DNA from: a bacterium
GTDB lineage: Bacteria > Gemmatimonadota > Gemmatimonadetes > Longimicrobiales > RSA9
Direction: 5' to 3'
DNA length: 64,000 nucleotides
Assembly: GCA_003242735.1 (NCBI GenBank)
Contig: QGVH01000017.1
Location: forward strand, 1 to 64,000
A program made the translations under genes and the position numbers. The number at the start of each line of letters is the position of its first letter. Within the stretch, counting starts at the first letter, position 1. Of the stretch, positions 50,378 to 58,835 are shown in pieces. Below the pieces are notes generated by a model. It was not told the DNA's origin. It worked only from the letters and a program-made list of their open reading frames with translations, and searched no databases.

Positions 50378-51491
50378 TGATCGATCCCTCCTGACGACTT
50401 CGCTCGTGACTTGCCGGGCGGCATCGCCGGCGGTCTCGCGCCCCGTCCCCTTCCCCGCATGAAGCCCCCGGAACCCAGCCGGAGCGCGCACGGAGCCTAC
50501 CGCCGCCGCAGGTCTGTATCGCCCGCCGCCCCGGGCGGGACGCCGCTCCGTGCTTGCGCCTTCTCTCGTCGACTGGCGCTCCAGCGAGCGCCGACGAGCC
50601 GCGCCCAGACCCGGAATCACGGCCAGCCGCCGGGAAGCGCCCGGCACCGGCCCCGAACCGGAGGTCGGCACGGGCCCGGCGGGGGCTCAGAGGGGCAGGC
50701 CCCCCGGTCAGCTGCAGCGGACCAGACGACAGACACGGGAGCGTCCTCCGTCCTGCGGTTGCGCCGCAACTTCGCACCGAGGGCCTCGGGCGGTGAATCC
50801 GGCAAATGACGCCATCCAGCACGGGATCGAGGGATCCGACATTTGACGGACCCGAACCGGCCGCTTCCGATCGGGGTTGGGGCGGTGACGGTGAGGCGCT
50901 TCGGCTTCGAGTTGATGCCTGCCGGTGCCACGCCGTCTCGCACCGGCATCCGCGGCGCGTGGCACGGACGCCCAGCACCGGGCGATGACTCTCGGTACCC
51001 GGTGGCCCGCGGCCGCGTAGCGGGCCGGTGCCCGCTGCGGGCCTGGGCCCCAACGGGCGCTCGGGACGGAAAGCAGAGGAGACCGGTACGGAGATGGCGG
51101 GCGGCGAACTTCGCCCCCGCGCCGGCCGGCGCGGGCCAGGGGGGGCTCAGCGGACCAACGAGGGTGCCGCTACACGCTGCACTCGGCGCGGCCGCCGTCC
51201 GAGCCGGATGGGTCGAACCGTTTGCGCACCATGGCGATACCGCACAGATGGCGCCTCGAGAACGCAAGGCGCACGAGGCTGGTCGGCACCGAGCCGGCGC
51301 ATCCCGCGTTCGTGCTGGCTGCGCTTGCAGGCGGGCCGCCTGCCGGGCAATCTTGGACCTCCGCCCTTGGGTCGAGGACGGCGGGAGCCGGCGTCGGTTC
51401 CATCGGCGATCCTCGCCGGCGGACCGGAGACCCAACGGGCGTTGCTCGTGAATCAGGCACGTCGCTGCTCGACTCGGATCGGACTCCGTCG
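50378..51491. other. 1.1-kb gene-free region between divergent genes
   Basis: I find no supported gene. Both strands have open frames of 130-270 codons, but all are Arg/Pro/Ala/Ser-rich shadows without domains or good ribosome sites. The region is long for a regulatory gap in this genome and may be a deleted locus. A TTGACG occurs at 50843 but the -10 partner is poor. Confidence 0.45.
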
Positions 51492-52049
51492 ATGGATGAG
51501 ACGACGGACCGCCGACTACGGCTCCTTCGCGCGATCGCGCTGGCCTCGATCTTCATCGGCGGCACGATCGACGTGGTTCTCGATCAATCACCGGGCCTGC
51601 TCCGCTTCCACATTCTCTACGAGCTGTTGATGATCGTCGGCGCCGCGGTGATGGCGCTGACCCTGTGGTGGGGCTGGTGGCAGGCAGAGTGGGCACTGGG
51701 ACAACTGAGACAGCGACTCGAGGCGCAGAGGGCGGAGAACGATGCTTGGAGGAAGACCGCGCGCAAGGCGTTGCGGGGCCTGGGTGAGGTCATCGCGGCG
51801 AAGTTCGACGAGTGGCAGTTGACCCCCGCCGAGCGCGAGGTCGCGCTGCTCCTGCTCAAGGGCTACAGCCACAAGCACGTGGCGCGGCTCACCGGCCGGA
51901 GCGAGCGAACGGCGCGCCAGCACGCGGCCTCCGTCTACCAGAAGGCAGGGCTGAGGAACCGCGCCGAGCTGGCGGCCTATTTCCTCGAGGATCTGATCTT
52001 GCCCGAGGACTCGCGCATTCTCGTGTCTTCCGACGGCGCTGGCCAATAG
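51492..52049 (+). CDS. membrane-anchored LuxR-type regulator
   Basis: The 185-residue protein has two membrane helices (LLRAIALASIFIGGTIDVVL and YELLMIVGAAVMALTLWWGW), a coiled-coil linker (QLRQRLEAQRAENDAWRKTA) and a LuxR-type HTH: WQLTPAEREVALLLLKGYSH, then KHVARLTGRSERTARQHAASVYQKAG. There is no receiver domain. This short membrane-LuxR class is common in Gemmatimonadota and some proteobacteria; what it senses is unknown. The ATG at 51492 fits the family start. It lies between two haem-protein genes. Confidence 0.82.
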   Translation: MDETTDRRLRLLRAIALASIFIGGTIDVVLDQSPGLLRFHILYELLMIVGAAVMALTLWWGWWQAEWALGQLRQRLEAQRAENDAWRKTARKALRGLGEVIAAKFDEWQLTPAEREVALLLLKGYSHKHVARLTGRSERTARQHAASVYQKAGLRNRAELAAYFLEDLILPEDSRILVSSDGAGQ

Positions 52050-52191
52050 GGTCCTGGCTTCCACGCCCCTTGCGGCCACACCCGTCCTGGCGCCGATCGG
52101 ATGGCCAGGCTCCGACGGGCCGCTGTCCCCGATGCGCCCTCGACGGCGCCGGGCTGCGGGCGACGGCGCCCGCGAGGTCTCGCTGCCTCGC

Positions 52192-52836
52192 TCACCGCCC
52201 CCCGCTGCCCTCCCCTGCCGGCACGCTCACCCGGATCACCCCGCGGAAATCGCCGGGCGAGTAGCCGGTCGCCTGGTCGCTCGGGTAGCGCTCGGCAAGG
52301 ACCCGCCGAACGGCGGGATCGAGGGATTCCCGCGGCCCATGACACGCGGTACAGAAGTCCGCGACCACGATCGGCTTGTAGTAGCGCCAACCGCTCTCCG
52401 TCTGCTGGAGGTGGTACGGCGGCATCGGGCGCCCTGCCTCGAGCTCGGACTGGAAGTAGGTCAGGGCCGCTCGTTCCAGCGAGTCCGGCGCGTTCGCCGG
52501 GTTGCGGATCCGCAGCGACGTCCGCTTGAGCTCGAGCCCGCCCGCGAGGCTGTCCTGCACCGCCGCCGTGATCGGCAGCGCGCGCTCCGAGCAGAACTCG
52601 ATGGCGTACGCTGGCCCGCCTTCCGCCAGCGCTGCCTGGACCCGCGACACGAGCGCCCGGGAGAGCGCCACGGCCGCCGAGTCGCCGATCGCCACGGCCT
52701 CCGCCTCGGATGCATCGCCCGAGGCACGGACGACGGGCTCACTGCGGACTCCGCCCGCAGGCCGCTGCTCCTCCCCGCCGCACGCCGCGATCAACACGAT
52801 GGTCGAGAAAATTCTGAGCACCCCGGTCCCACGCAT
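52192..52836 (-). CDS. Tll0287-like (DUF3365) haem lipoprotein
   Basis: The 214-residue product has a signal peptide with lipobox LIAAC (Cys19). The Tll0287-like domain follows, with YAIEFCSERALPITAAVQ, LRIRNPANAPDSLERAAL, a WRYYKPI segment and the haem c site CTACH at 162-166. Such proteins are periplasmic haem sensors or electron carriers. GAGGAGG six bases before the ATG at 52836 fixes the start. It is convergent with the membrane LuxR gene. Confidence 0.85.
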   Translation of the reverse strand: MRGTGVLRIFSTIVLIAACGGEEQRPAGGVRSEPVVRASGDASEAEAVAIGDSAAVALSRALVSRVQAALAEGGPAYAIEFCSERALPITAAVQDSLAGGLELKRTSLRIRNPANAPDSLERAALTYFQSELEAGRPMPPYHLQQTESGWRYYKPIVVADFCTACHGPRESLDPAVRRVLAERYPSDQATGYSPGDFRGVIRVSVPAGEGSGGR

Positions 52837-53079
52837 GACCGTCCTCCTCGCCACGCGCATTCCTACGCCCATGCCCCAGCCGTCCAGCGCCCCGCCATCG
52901 ATGTCCGGTGCGCCCTCGACTGCCCGTTGGCGAACGCGGACGCAGGACCGCCGGACGTCACACGGAACCTAGCCATCGCTGGCGCCCACGGCCACCATGG
53001 CCTCCGGGGCGCGCCCCAGCACGAGCGACGAAGCCGCCCCGGGATGCCATCGAACCCCGAACCCGATAGATTGTCCGTC

Positions 53080-54045
53080 ATGACGAGAACCGTCATCGCA
53101 TCCATCTCCACCTTCGCCGCCACCGCCGCCCTCGCGTGGTGGATCAAGGCCGATTGGGAGATGGCCTGGCTGTTGTGGACGATCGTCCTGCCCTTCGCGG
53201 GCGCGGCGCTGGGGCTCCTGGCCGCGCTGATCCTACGCGGCCGCATCGAGGTCGCGGCGGGCGTGGGCTTCGCTGCGGCCGCCGCCACGCTCTGGGCAGC
53301 GATCGCCACGCCTCACGCCTGGGATGATGACGAGGACCGCGCACGGGCCGGGGAACGTGCCGGAGAGCTGGCCGCCTCCACCGGCCTCATCGAAGCGCGC
53401 GTGCGCGAGCTGCTCGGCGCGGGCGTGGACGTCTCGGGCGTCGAGCCGGCGGTTGTTGGCGGCCGCATCCGGAAGAGGCCGTTCCGCTTCCTGCTCGAGC
53501 GGGAGCCCGCCGCGGTCCGGCTCCGCGTGACGTTCGCGCTCGGGCCCGCCCGGCCGCTCGCGCTGCGTCTCGAAGGCGATTCGCTCACGGCGCCGCCAGT
53601 GCTGCTGGACTCGGCCCGGCTGTCGTGGCCCTGGGTGATCCGCGAGCCCGCGCTCGCCCGCCGTTTCCCGGCCCCGGCCTTCACCGTGGCCGGGGCCGGG
53701 CCGTGGATGCCGGGCGACATCGTCGGCGTGCGCCTCGAGCACGGCGAATCCGACTGGTCCCTGCTCCTGCTCCGCGTCGGCGGCGCGGCAGGTCTCGAGA
53801 CGGTCCGCGAGGTGTCCGGCGCCGAGAGCCGTGCCGGGCTCGCCCGCGCGGCCGCACTCGCGGGCCGCCCCGTGCGCGACGTACGGATCGATCCCTGGAA
53901 GGCTGCCGGAGTGTCGTACATTCCGTCCAAGCGATTCCACTTCATCGGACTGACGGGAGACCGCCGGACGGACCTCCGGCTCGTCGCCCGCGTGGAGGGG
54001 GACGACATCCGGTACGAGACCGCGGACTGGTTCGGTCCCTACTGA
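53080..54045 (+). CDS. hypothetical protein with N-terminal membrane helices
   Basis: The 321-residue product begins with three hydrophobic helices within 80 residues (VIASISTFAATAALAWWI; AWLLWTIVLPFAGAALGLLA; AAGVGFAAAAATLWAAIATP). A 230-residue beta-rich region follows, without a known motif (PWVIREPALARRFPAPAFTV; VSYIPSKRFHFIGLTGDRRT). It looks like a membrane-anchored domain facing the periplasm. The ATG at 53080 follows the AT-rich GATAGATTGTCC. Function unknown. Confidence 0.7.
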   Translation: MTRTVIASISTFAATAALAWWIKADWEMAWLLWTIVLPFAGAALGLLAALILRGRIEVAAGVGFAAAAATLWAAIATPHAWDDDEDRARAGERAGELAASTGLIEARVRELLGAGVDVSGVEPAVVGGRIRKRPFRFLLEREPAAVRLRVTFALGPARPLALRLEGDSLTAPPVLLDSARLSWPWVIREPALARRFPAPAFTVAGAGPWMPGDIVGVRLEHGESDWSLLLLRVGGAAGLETVREVSGAESRAGLARAAALAGRPVRDVRIDPWKAAGVSYIPSKRFHFIGLTGDRRTDLRLVARVEGDDIRYETADWFGPY

Positions 54046-54087
54046 CGCCGTCGCCTCCCCCCACGCGCAACGACCGCCCTGGACCGG

Positions 54088-55032
54088 CTACGCGAACGGC
54101 GTGGACACGTCGTCCAGCCGCGCGACCTCATCCGCGGTCAGCTCCAGGCGTGGAGCGGCCATGAGTTCGGCGAGCTGCTCCACGCTCGTGGCGCTGGCCA
54201 GCGGCGCGGTCACGGTCGGCTTCGCGAGCAGCCACGCGAGCGCGACGGTCGCGATCGCCGTCTCGCGCTCGGCCGCGATCTCTTCGAGCGCACCGATGAC
54301 GCGGAGCCCGTCTTCGTTCAGATACTTGGCCACGGCCTGGCCCCGCGGCCGGCCTTCCAGGTCCGCGGGCGTGCGGTACTTCCCCGTCAGGAAACCGCTG
54401 GCGAGTCCGAAGTACGCCAGGACGCCCAGCCCTTCCGCTTCCGCCAGCGGCGCGACGTTCCGCTCGTAGTGGCGCCGCGCCACGAGGTTGTACTCGGGCT
54501 GGAGCGCCACCGGGACCGCGAGCCCGTTCTCGCGGGCGAAGCGGATCCACGCGGCGCTCCGCGCGGGATCGAAGTTCGAGATCCCGATGTAGCGGACCTT
54601 GCCCTCCCGGACCAGGCGGTCGAACGCGGTGGCGATCTCCTCGATCGGCTGGCTCTCGTCGTCGTAGTGCGCGTAGTAGAGGTCGATGTAGTCGGTCTGC
54701 AAGCGACGCAGAGAGGCCTCGGCGGCGCGGGCGATGTTCTCGGGCGCAAGCCCCTTGAACTCCGGATGGGCGCCGACCTTGCTCGCGAGGATGATGGACT
54801 GCCGGTTCCGTCGGCTCTTCATCCATTCGCCGAGGATCGTCTCGGACTCGCCGCCCCTGTTCCCCGGGACCCACGCGGAGTAGGAGTCCGCGGTGTCGAT
54901 GTGGTTGCCGCCTGCCTCGACGAAGGCGTCCAGCACCCGCTCCGACGCCTCCTTGTCCGTGGTGTTGCCGAACGTGTTGCCGCCCAGCCCGAGCGGATAG
55001 ATCTCCAGGTCGGAATTGCCGATTCGTCTCAT
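54088..55032 (-). CDS. aldo/keto reductase
   Basis: The 314-residue barrel is an NADPH-dependent oxidoreductase. Catalytic residues are visible in NHIDTADSYSAW (Asp, Tyr), ASKVGAHP (Lys) and YIDLYYAHYDDESQP (His). NADP contacts are in YIGISNFDPAR and the late helix LAWLLAKPTVTAPLASATS. It resembles the YajO/YdjG-type group that reduces small aldehydes and ketones. The ATG at 55032 matches the family start MRRIGNSDLEIYPLGLGG. Confidence 0.9.
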   Translation of the reverse strand: MRRIGNSDLEIYPLGLGGNTFGNTTDKEASERVLDAFVEAGGNHIDTADSYSAWVPGNRGGESETILGEWMKSRRNRQSIILASKVGAHPEFKGLAPENIARAAEASLRRLQTDYIDLYYAHYDDESQPIEEIATAFDRLVREGKVRYIGISNFDPARSAAWIRFARENGLAVPVALQPEYNLVARRHYERNVAPLAEAEGLGVLAYFGLASGFLTGKYRTPADLEGRPRGQAVAKYLNEDGLRVIGALEEIAAERETAIATVALAWLLAKPTVTAPLASATSVEQLAELMAAPRLELTADEVARLDDVSTPFA

Positions 55033-55126
55033 CCCATCGTGCTCCCACGAATGTCGGCCGGGCAGCCCTCGGACGCGTGTCCGGGGCCGCCCGGCCGAAC
55101 GCATCGAACCTCCGTCGACATCGAAG

Positions 55127-56182
55127 TCAGGCCACCGTCGCCGTACGCGTCCGCACGACGTTGGCGTCCACGGCCCGCCGGTAGAGCGCCTCGTGCTCCT
55201 CGACCATCCGATCGCGGCTGAAGCGCTCGACGGCGCGTCGCCGGCACCGTTCGCGGTCGAAGTCGTCGAGCGGGCCGCCGGGACGGACGATCTCCACCAT
55301 CTCGTCCATGTCGCGCGCGATGAAGCCGGTCACGCCCTCCTCGACGAGCTCGGGCACGCTCCCGCGCGGGAACGCAACGACCGGGCAGCCAGAGAGCATC
55401 GCCTCGATCAGGATCAGGCCGAACGGCTCGTTCCAGGTCAACGGCGCCAGCAACGCCCGCGCATCGCGGAGCAGCGGCGCCTTCACGGTCAGCCCGATCG
55501 GGCCGAGATGCGTGACGTGCGGTCGCGTGAGCCGCGGCCAGACCTCGCGCTCCGCGAATTCGCGGTCCGGATCGTGGACCTCGCCAGCGATCCGGATCGG
55601 CAGGCCGGCGCGCTCGGCGACGTCGATCGCCGTGTGCGGTCCCTTGTAGGGCGCGAAGCGGCCGACGAAGGCGAGGTACTCATCCGGTCGAGAGGTCCAC
55701 TGGTACTTCTCGGGGTCGAGCCCGTGGTGGATCACGGTGCACCGACGGAGCGGGACCTCTCGCGCCCGCTGGTCCTTCGAGATCGCGATGTAGTAGACGT
55801 CCTGGTAACGACGGTAGAGGGCAGAGAGCTTCTCGTCCCGTTCGTGGTGGAGTGTGTAGACGACGGGCAACCGCCGCAGCCAGCGCGTGAACGGCAGCGC
55901 CACCGCCGAGTTCACGTGTACGAGGTCGTAGTCGCCGCTGACGACGTGGCGCAACGCCCAGGACACGTGGTCCACGTCCGTGATGGGATCGGGTGGCCAG
56001 TGCGCAGTCGGGAACAGCCACCGCAGCTCGGCGGAACTCTTCGAGTCGCCGGTCGCGAAGAGCGTGACGTCGTGCCCCCTGGCCACCAATCCCTCGGCCA
56101 GCTCGGCGACGACCAGTTCGGTCCCGCCGTACTGGGGAGGGGGCGTCGGAACGAACGGCGTCGAAACGATCGCGATCCGCAT
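55127..56182 (-). CDS. family 4 glycosyltransferase
   Basis: The 351-residue product is a GT-B enzyme: MRIAIVSTPFVPTPPPQYGG at the N-terminus, a donor-binding domain with FVGRFAPYKGPHTAIDVAER, and the EPFGLILIEAMLSGCPVVAF motif with the sugar-nucleotide-binding Glu. It probably adds a hexose to a lipid or polysaccharide. GAGGAACAGGA precedes the ATG at 56182, and a large hairpin (56201-56246) lies just upstream in the message leader. Confidence 0.9.
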   Translation of the reverse strand: MRIAIVSTPFVPTPPPQYGGTELVVAELAEGLVARGHDVTLFATGDSKSSAELRWLFPTAHWPPDPITDVDHVSWALRHVVSGDYDLVHVNSAVALPFTRWLRRLPVVYTLHHERDEKLSALYRRYQDVYYIAISKDQRAREVPLRRCTVIHHGLDPEKYQWTSRPDEYLAFVGRFAPYKGPHTAIDVAERAGLPIRIAGEVHDPDREFAEREVWPRLTRPHVTHLGPIGLTVKAPLLRDARALLAPLTWNEPFGLILIEAMLSGCPVVAFPRGSVPELVEEGVTGFIARDMDEMVEIVRPGGPLDDFDRERCRRRAVERFSRDRMVEEHEALYRRAVDANVVRTRTATVA

Positions 56183-56200
56183 GGCAGTCCTGTTCCTCGC

Positions 56201-56246
56201 GCGCCCGCGCGAACCGGGCGAGAGGACCGGGCCGGTTCGCGGGCGC
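56201..56246 (-). other. hairpin in the leader of the glycosyltransferase gene
   Basis: GCGCCCGCGCGAACCGG (56201-56217) faces CCGGTTCGCGGGCGC (56232-56246), 15 pairs with a 2-nt bulge, about 20 bp before the ATG. It may limit translation or stabilise the message. Confidence 0.45.
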
Positions 56247-56262
56247 CCTGGGGTCCAGAGAC

Positions 56263-56294
56263 GCGACCGGCCGCCGGGAGGGCGGCCGGATCGC
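56263..56294 (-). terminator. hairpin downstream of the DinB gene
   Basis: GCGACCGGCCGCC (56263-56275), loop GGGAG, GGCGGCCGGATCGC (56281-56294): 13 pairs with one bulged base, no T-tract. Confidence 0.45.
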
Positions 56295-56482
56295 GGGCCG
56301 GGCACTGTCGGCGTGCCGGCCGGTTCTCATGCACCGGTCGTGCCGGATCCGGCTGCCATCCTGGCCGGACGGAGCCCCGTTCAGGCAGCCCCGCTGTGCC
56401 AGGCCCGACAGCCGGCGGTCCCATGGCGTGGGGCGGCGTGCGGGTACGGGCCACCGCCGCCCTCCGCCCGAGGGTGGGGCGG

Positions 56483-57040
56483 CTAGGCGCGCTGCGGGCG
56501 CTCGTCCGCCGACGGGCCGTAGGTCCCCGGGATCGGCACCCCCAGCAGTCGCAGGTAGACGCCGAGCTGGGCCCGGTGATGCGCGCTGTGCGTCAGCCCC
56601 ATGCGCCGCACCAGCTCCGCCCGCGTGCCGCTGAGCACGGGCTGGCCGCCAATCCGCATCTGCCACTGCTCGAACGCCTTGTCCCACGTCAGCCGCCCGA
56701 TCAGCTCGCGCAGCTCGCCACTCAGCTTGTCGAACGCGGCCAGCCGCTCGGCCGTGTTCTTCAGCGTCGAGGGCGGGGGCCCGGGCGGCTCGAAATCGAC
56801 CCCGTCCGCCGTCAGCATCAGCGCCGCGAACGCCGGCAGCTCGGCCACGTGGTTGGCGAGCTCGCCCAACGTCATCGACTTCTCGTGCGGACGCCAGTCT
56901 TCCTTCCCGTCCGGCACCCGTTCGAGGATCCGCCGGGTCGCCTCGAGCTCCGCATCCAGGTCGGGGAACAGGAGCGCGCCGGGGGCGAGCTCCGCGACCG
57001 GCGTGGTCGGGGTCGGCTGCGTCGTCGAAGGTTCGGTCAT
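56483..57040 (-). CDS. DinB-family metal-binding protein
   Basis: The 185-residue four-helix protein has the three-histidine metal site of the DinB/YfiT group: NHVAELPAF near residue 75 and LTHSAHHRAQLGVYLRLLG near 148. Many members are bacillithiol or mycothiol S-transferases or have unknown thiol-related roles. The ATG at 57040 is chosen because residues before it are low in structure; a TTG at 57112 is possible. It is divergent from an HxlR-type regulator that may control it. Confidence 0.82.
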   Translation of the reverse strand: MTEPSTTQPTPTTPVAELAPGALLFPDLDAELEATRRILERVPDGKEDWRPHEKSMTLGELANHVAELPAFAALMLTADGVDFEPPGPPPSTLKNTAERLAAFDKLSGELRELIGRLTWDKAFEQWQMRIGGQPVLSGTRAELVRRMGLTHSAHHRAQLGVYLRLLGVPIPGTYGPSADERPQRA

Positions 57041-57156
57041 GGTCGCCGTGTCCGTGTGATCGTCGTCGGATCGTGAATGATCTGGAAACTGTATCTTACT
57101 CCATTTCAGCAATCATACTCTGGACAACGAAGTGACACAAGGTTAGCATTCCGAGC
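57041..57156. promoter_or_regulatory. AT-rich divergent promoter region
   Basis: The 116 bp between the DinB and HxlR-SCP2 genes contain the lowest-GC stretch of the area (about 57075-57140, with TAAGAT-like and CATACT-like boxes on either strand). Promoters for both genes and the regulator's operator should lie here; I cannot fix the boxes. Confidence 0.5.
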
Positions 57157-57816
57157 GTGGGGAACCGGCGCTACGGACAGTACTGCGGCGTGGCCCGCGC
57201 GCTCGAGATCGTCGGCGAGCGCTGGGCGCTCTTGGTCGTCCGGGACCTGCTGGTGGGACCGCGGCGGTTCTCGGAGCTGAAGCGCGGGCTGCCGCGGATC
57301 CCGACCAACGTTTTGGCGGCGCGGCTGAAGGAGCTGGAGGAGGCGGGCGTGGTGCGGCGCCGCCCGGTGCCGCGGCCGGGGCGCGGGGTCCAGTACGAGC
57401 TGACGGAGTACGGCCACGAGCTGGACGAGGTGGTGACCGCGCTGGGCCGCTGGGGCGCCCGGGAGCTGGGCGAGCCGGATGAGCAGGAGGTGCTGACGCC
57501 GGACGCGCTGGTGACGGCGCTGCGGGTCACGTTCCAGCCCGCGAACGCGCGCGGTTTGCGGGGCAGCTACGAGTTGCGGGTCGGGGATGCGGTGGTGCAT
57601 GCGCGGATCGCGGACGGGAGGCTGGAGGTCGCGCCCGGCGCGTTCCCGGACGCGGATCTGACGATCGAAGCCGGCCCGGTGCTGCATGGGCTGTTCACCG
57701 GAGAAACGACGCCGGCGGCGGCGGTGCAGAGCGGCGCGGTGCGGCTCAGGGGAAAGAAGGGGCTGTTCCCTCCGTTCGTGGCGTGTTTCCGGATCGGCCC
57801 GCCGCCGGCCGCGTGA
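57157..57816 (+). CDS. HxlR-family regulator fused to an SCP2-like domain
   Basis: Residues 1-105 of the 219-residue product are an HxlR winged helix: YGQYCGVARALEIVGERWAL, LLVGPRRFSELKRGLPRIPT and NVLAARLKELEEAGVVRRRP. The Cys in QYCGVARAL is in the place where several HxlR proteins carry their redox-sensing Cys. From about residue 115 an SCP2-like lipid-binding domain follows (LEVAPGAFPDADLTIEAGPV, GETTPAAAVQSGAVRLRG). It may sense a hydrophobic or thiol-reactive compound. The GTG at 57157 gives the family start. It faces away from the DinB gene. Confidence 0.85.
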   Translation: MGNRRYGQYCGVARALEIVGERWALLVVRDLLVGPRRFSELKRGLPRIPTNVLAARLKELEEAGVVRRRPVPRPGRGVQYELTEYGHELDEVVTALGRWGARELGEPDEQEVLTPDALVTALRVTFQPANARGLRGSYELRVGDAVVHARIADGRLEVAPGAFPDADLTIEAGPVLHGLFTGETTPAAAVQSGAVRLRGKKGLFPPFVACFRIGPPPAA

Positions 57817-57835
57817 CACCGCAGTCCAACGGGCA

Positions 57836-58678
57836 ATGGACGCCATCCAGACCCTCTACCGCGAGCTGCCGCTCCTCGCCCGCCTCCTCGTGCTGGCAGG
57901 CGTGGCCGTGGCCGGGCACCTCCTCGTCAGGCTCGTCCACAACGTCGGCGACCGGATCATGGCGCCGGAGGGGGCCGGCCAGTCTGCCATTGCCCGCGGC
58001 CGGCCGAAGGTCGCGAGCCTCACCACGCTGGTCGTCAGCGCGCTCACGTTCACCATCTACTTCGGAGCGCTCGGCCTGATCGTCGCGGGGCTCGGCCTGC
58101 CCGTGACCGGATACCTCGCCAGCGTCACCGTGGTCGGGCTCGCGATCGGTTTCGGCTCGCAGGGCCTGGTCCAGGACGTGGTGAGCGGGCTCACGCTGAT
58201 CTTCTCGGACGCGCTCGACGTGGGCGACGTCGTGGAAATCGGCGGCCTCACGGGCCGTGTGGAGTCCATCGGCCTCCGGTTCACGACGCTGGTCACGGTC
58301 CTGGAGCAACGGGTCCTGGTGCCGAACCGGAGCATCGGGCAGATCAACCGGTACCCGAAGGGCTACGTCCGGGTCTACGCGGACGCGCAGGTGCCGGAGG
58401 GCGTGTCCGATGAGGACGCGATCGCCGCGGTCGAGCCGCTGGCCAAGGGGATGTATCGGCAGTTCCGTGGGATCGTGCTCACGGAGCCGGAGATCCTGGG
58501 CGTCCGCAGAGCCGGCAAGAACGGCTGGCGCTACCTGCGCGTCAAGTTCCGGGTGTGGCCGGGCCAGGGCGCGCTCATCGAAGGGCCGTTCCGCCAGCGC
58601 GTCATCCACGCGCTCCGCAAGCTGGACCCTGATTACGCCGATTGGATGGTGAGCATCACGTACCGCACCGCGGAGTGA
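57836..58678 (+). CDS. small-conductance mechanosensitive channel
   Basis: The 280-residue MscS-type channel has three membrane helices. The pore helix reads YLASVTVVGLAIGFGSQGLV then QDVVSGLTLIF, and the beta-domain contains DVGDVVEIGGLTGRVESIGL and VLVPNRSIGQINRY. It releases solutes during osmotic downshock. The ATG at 57836 lies 19 bp after the HxlR stop, so the two may be cotranscribed. Confidence 0.92.
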   Translation: MDAIQTLYRELPLLARLLVLAGVAVAGHLLVRLVHNVGDRIMAPEGAGQSAIARGRPKVASLTTLVVSALTFTIYFGALGLIVAGLGLPVTGYLASVTVVGLAIGFGSQGLVQDVVSGLTLIFSDALDVGDVVEIGGLTGRVESIGLRFTTLVTVLEQRVLVPNRSIGQINRYPKGYVRVYADAQVPEGVSDEDAIAAVEPLAKGMYRQFRGIVLTEPEILGVRRAGKNGWRYLRVKFRVWPGQGALIEGPFRQRVIHALRKLDPDYADWMVSITYRTAE

Positions 58679-58697
58679 AGCCGGCGCGGGACCGGGA

Positions 58698-58736
58698 CCG
58701 CGGCCGGAAGGGGAGCTCAACCCCTTCCGGCCGCGG
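58698..58736. terminator. perfect 16-bp hairpin between convergent MscS and nitrite reductase genes
   Basis: CCGCGGCCGGAAGGGG (58698-58713), 7-nt loop, CCCCTTCCGGCCGCGG (58721-58736). No T-tract, but the place and perfection suggest a bidirectional terminator. Confidence 0.65.
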
Positions 58737-58835
58737 GTGCGCCGGGGTCCTGCGTACAACGTACTGCGTTACTGCGGTGCCACCTCCTTCATGCTGCGGT
58801 ACTGCGTACTGCCCCCGGCGCACCCGGCAGGCGCC

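Larger units (their letters stand above)
56183..56482. other. 300-bp spacer with two hairpins
   Basis: No gene. It holds the leader hairpin of the glycosyltransferase gene and a terminator-like hairpin for the DinB gene, listed separately. Confidence 0.5.

Noticed and set aside
50843..51451. 202-codon plus-strand frame before the membrane LuxR gene
   Set aside because: No domain, Arg/Ala/Gly/Pro-rich, no ribosome site, and equally long frames exist on the other strand.
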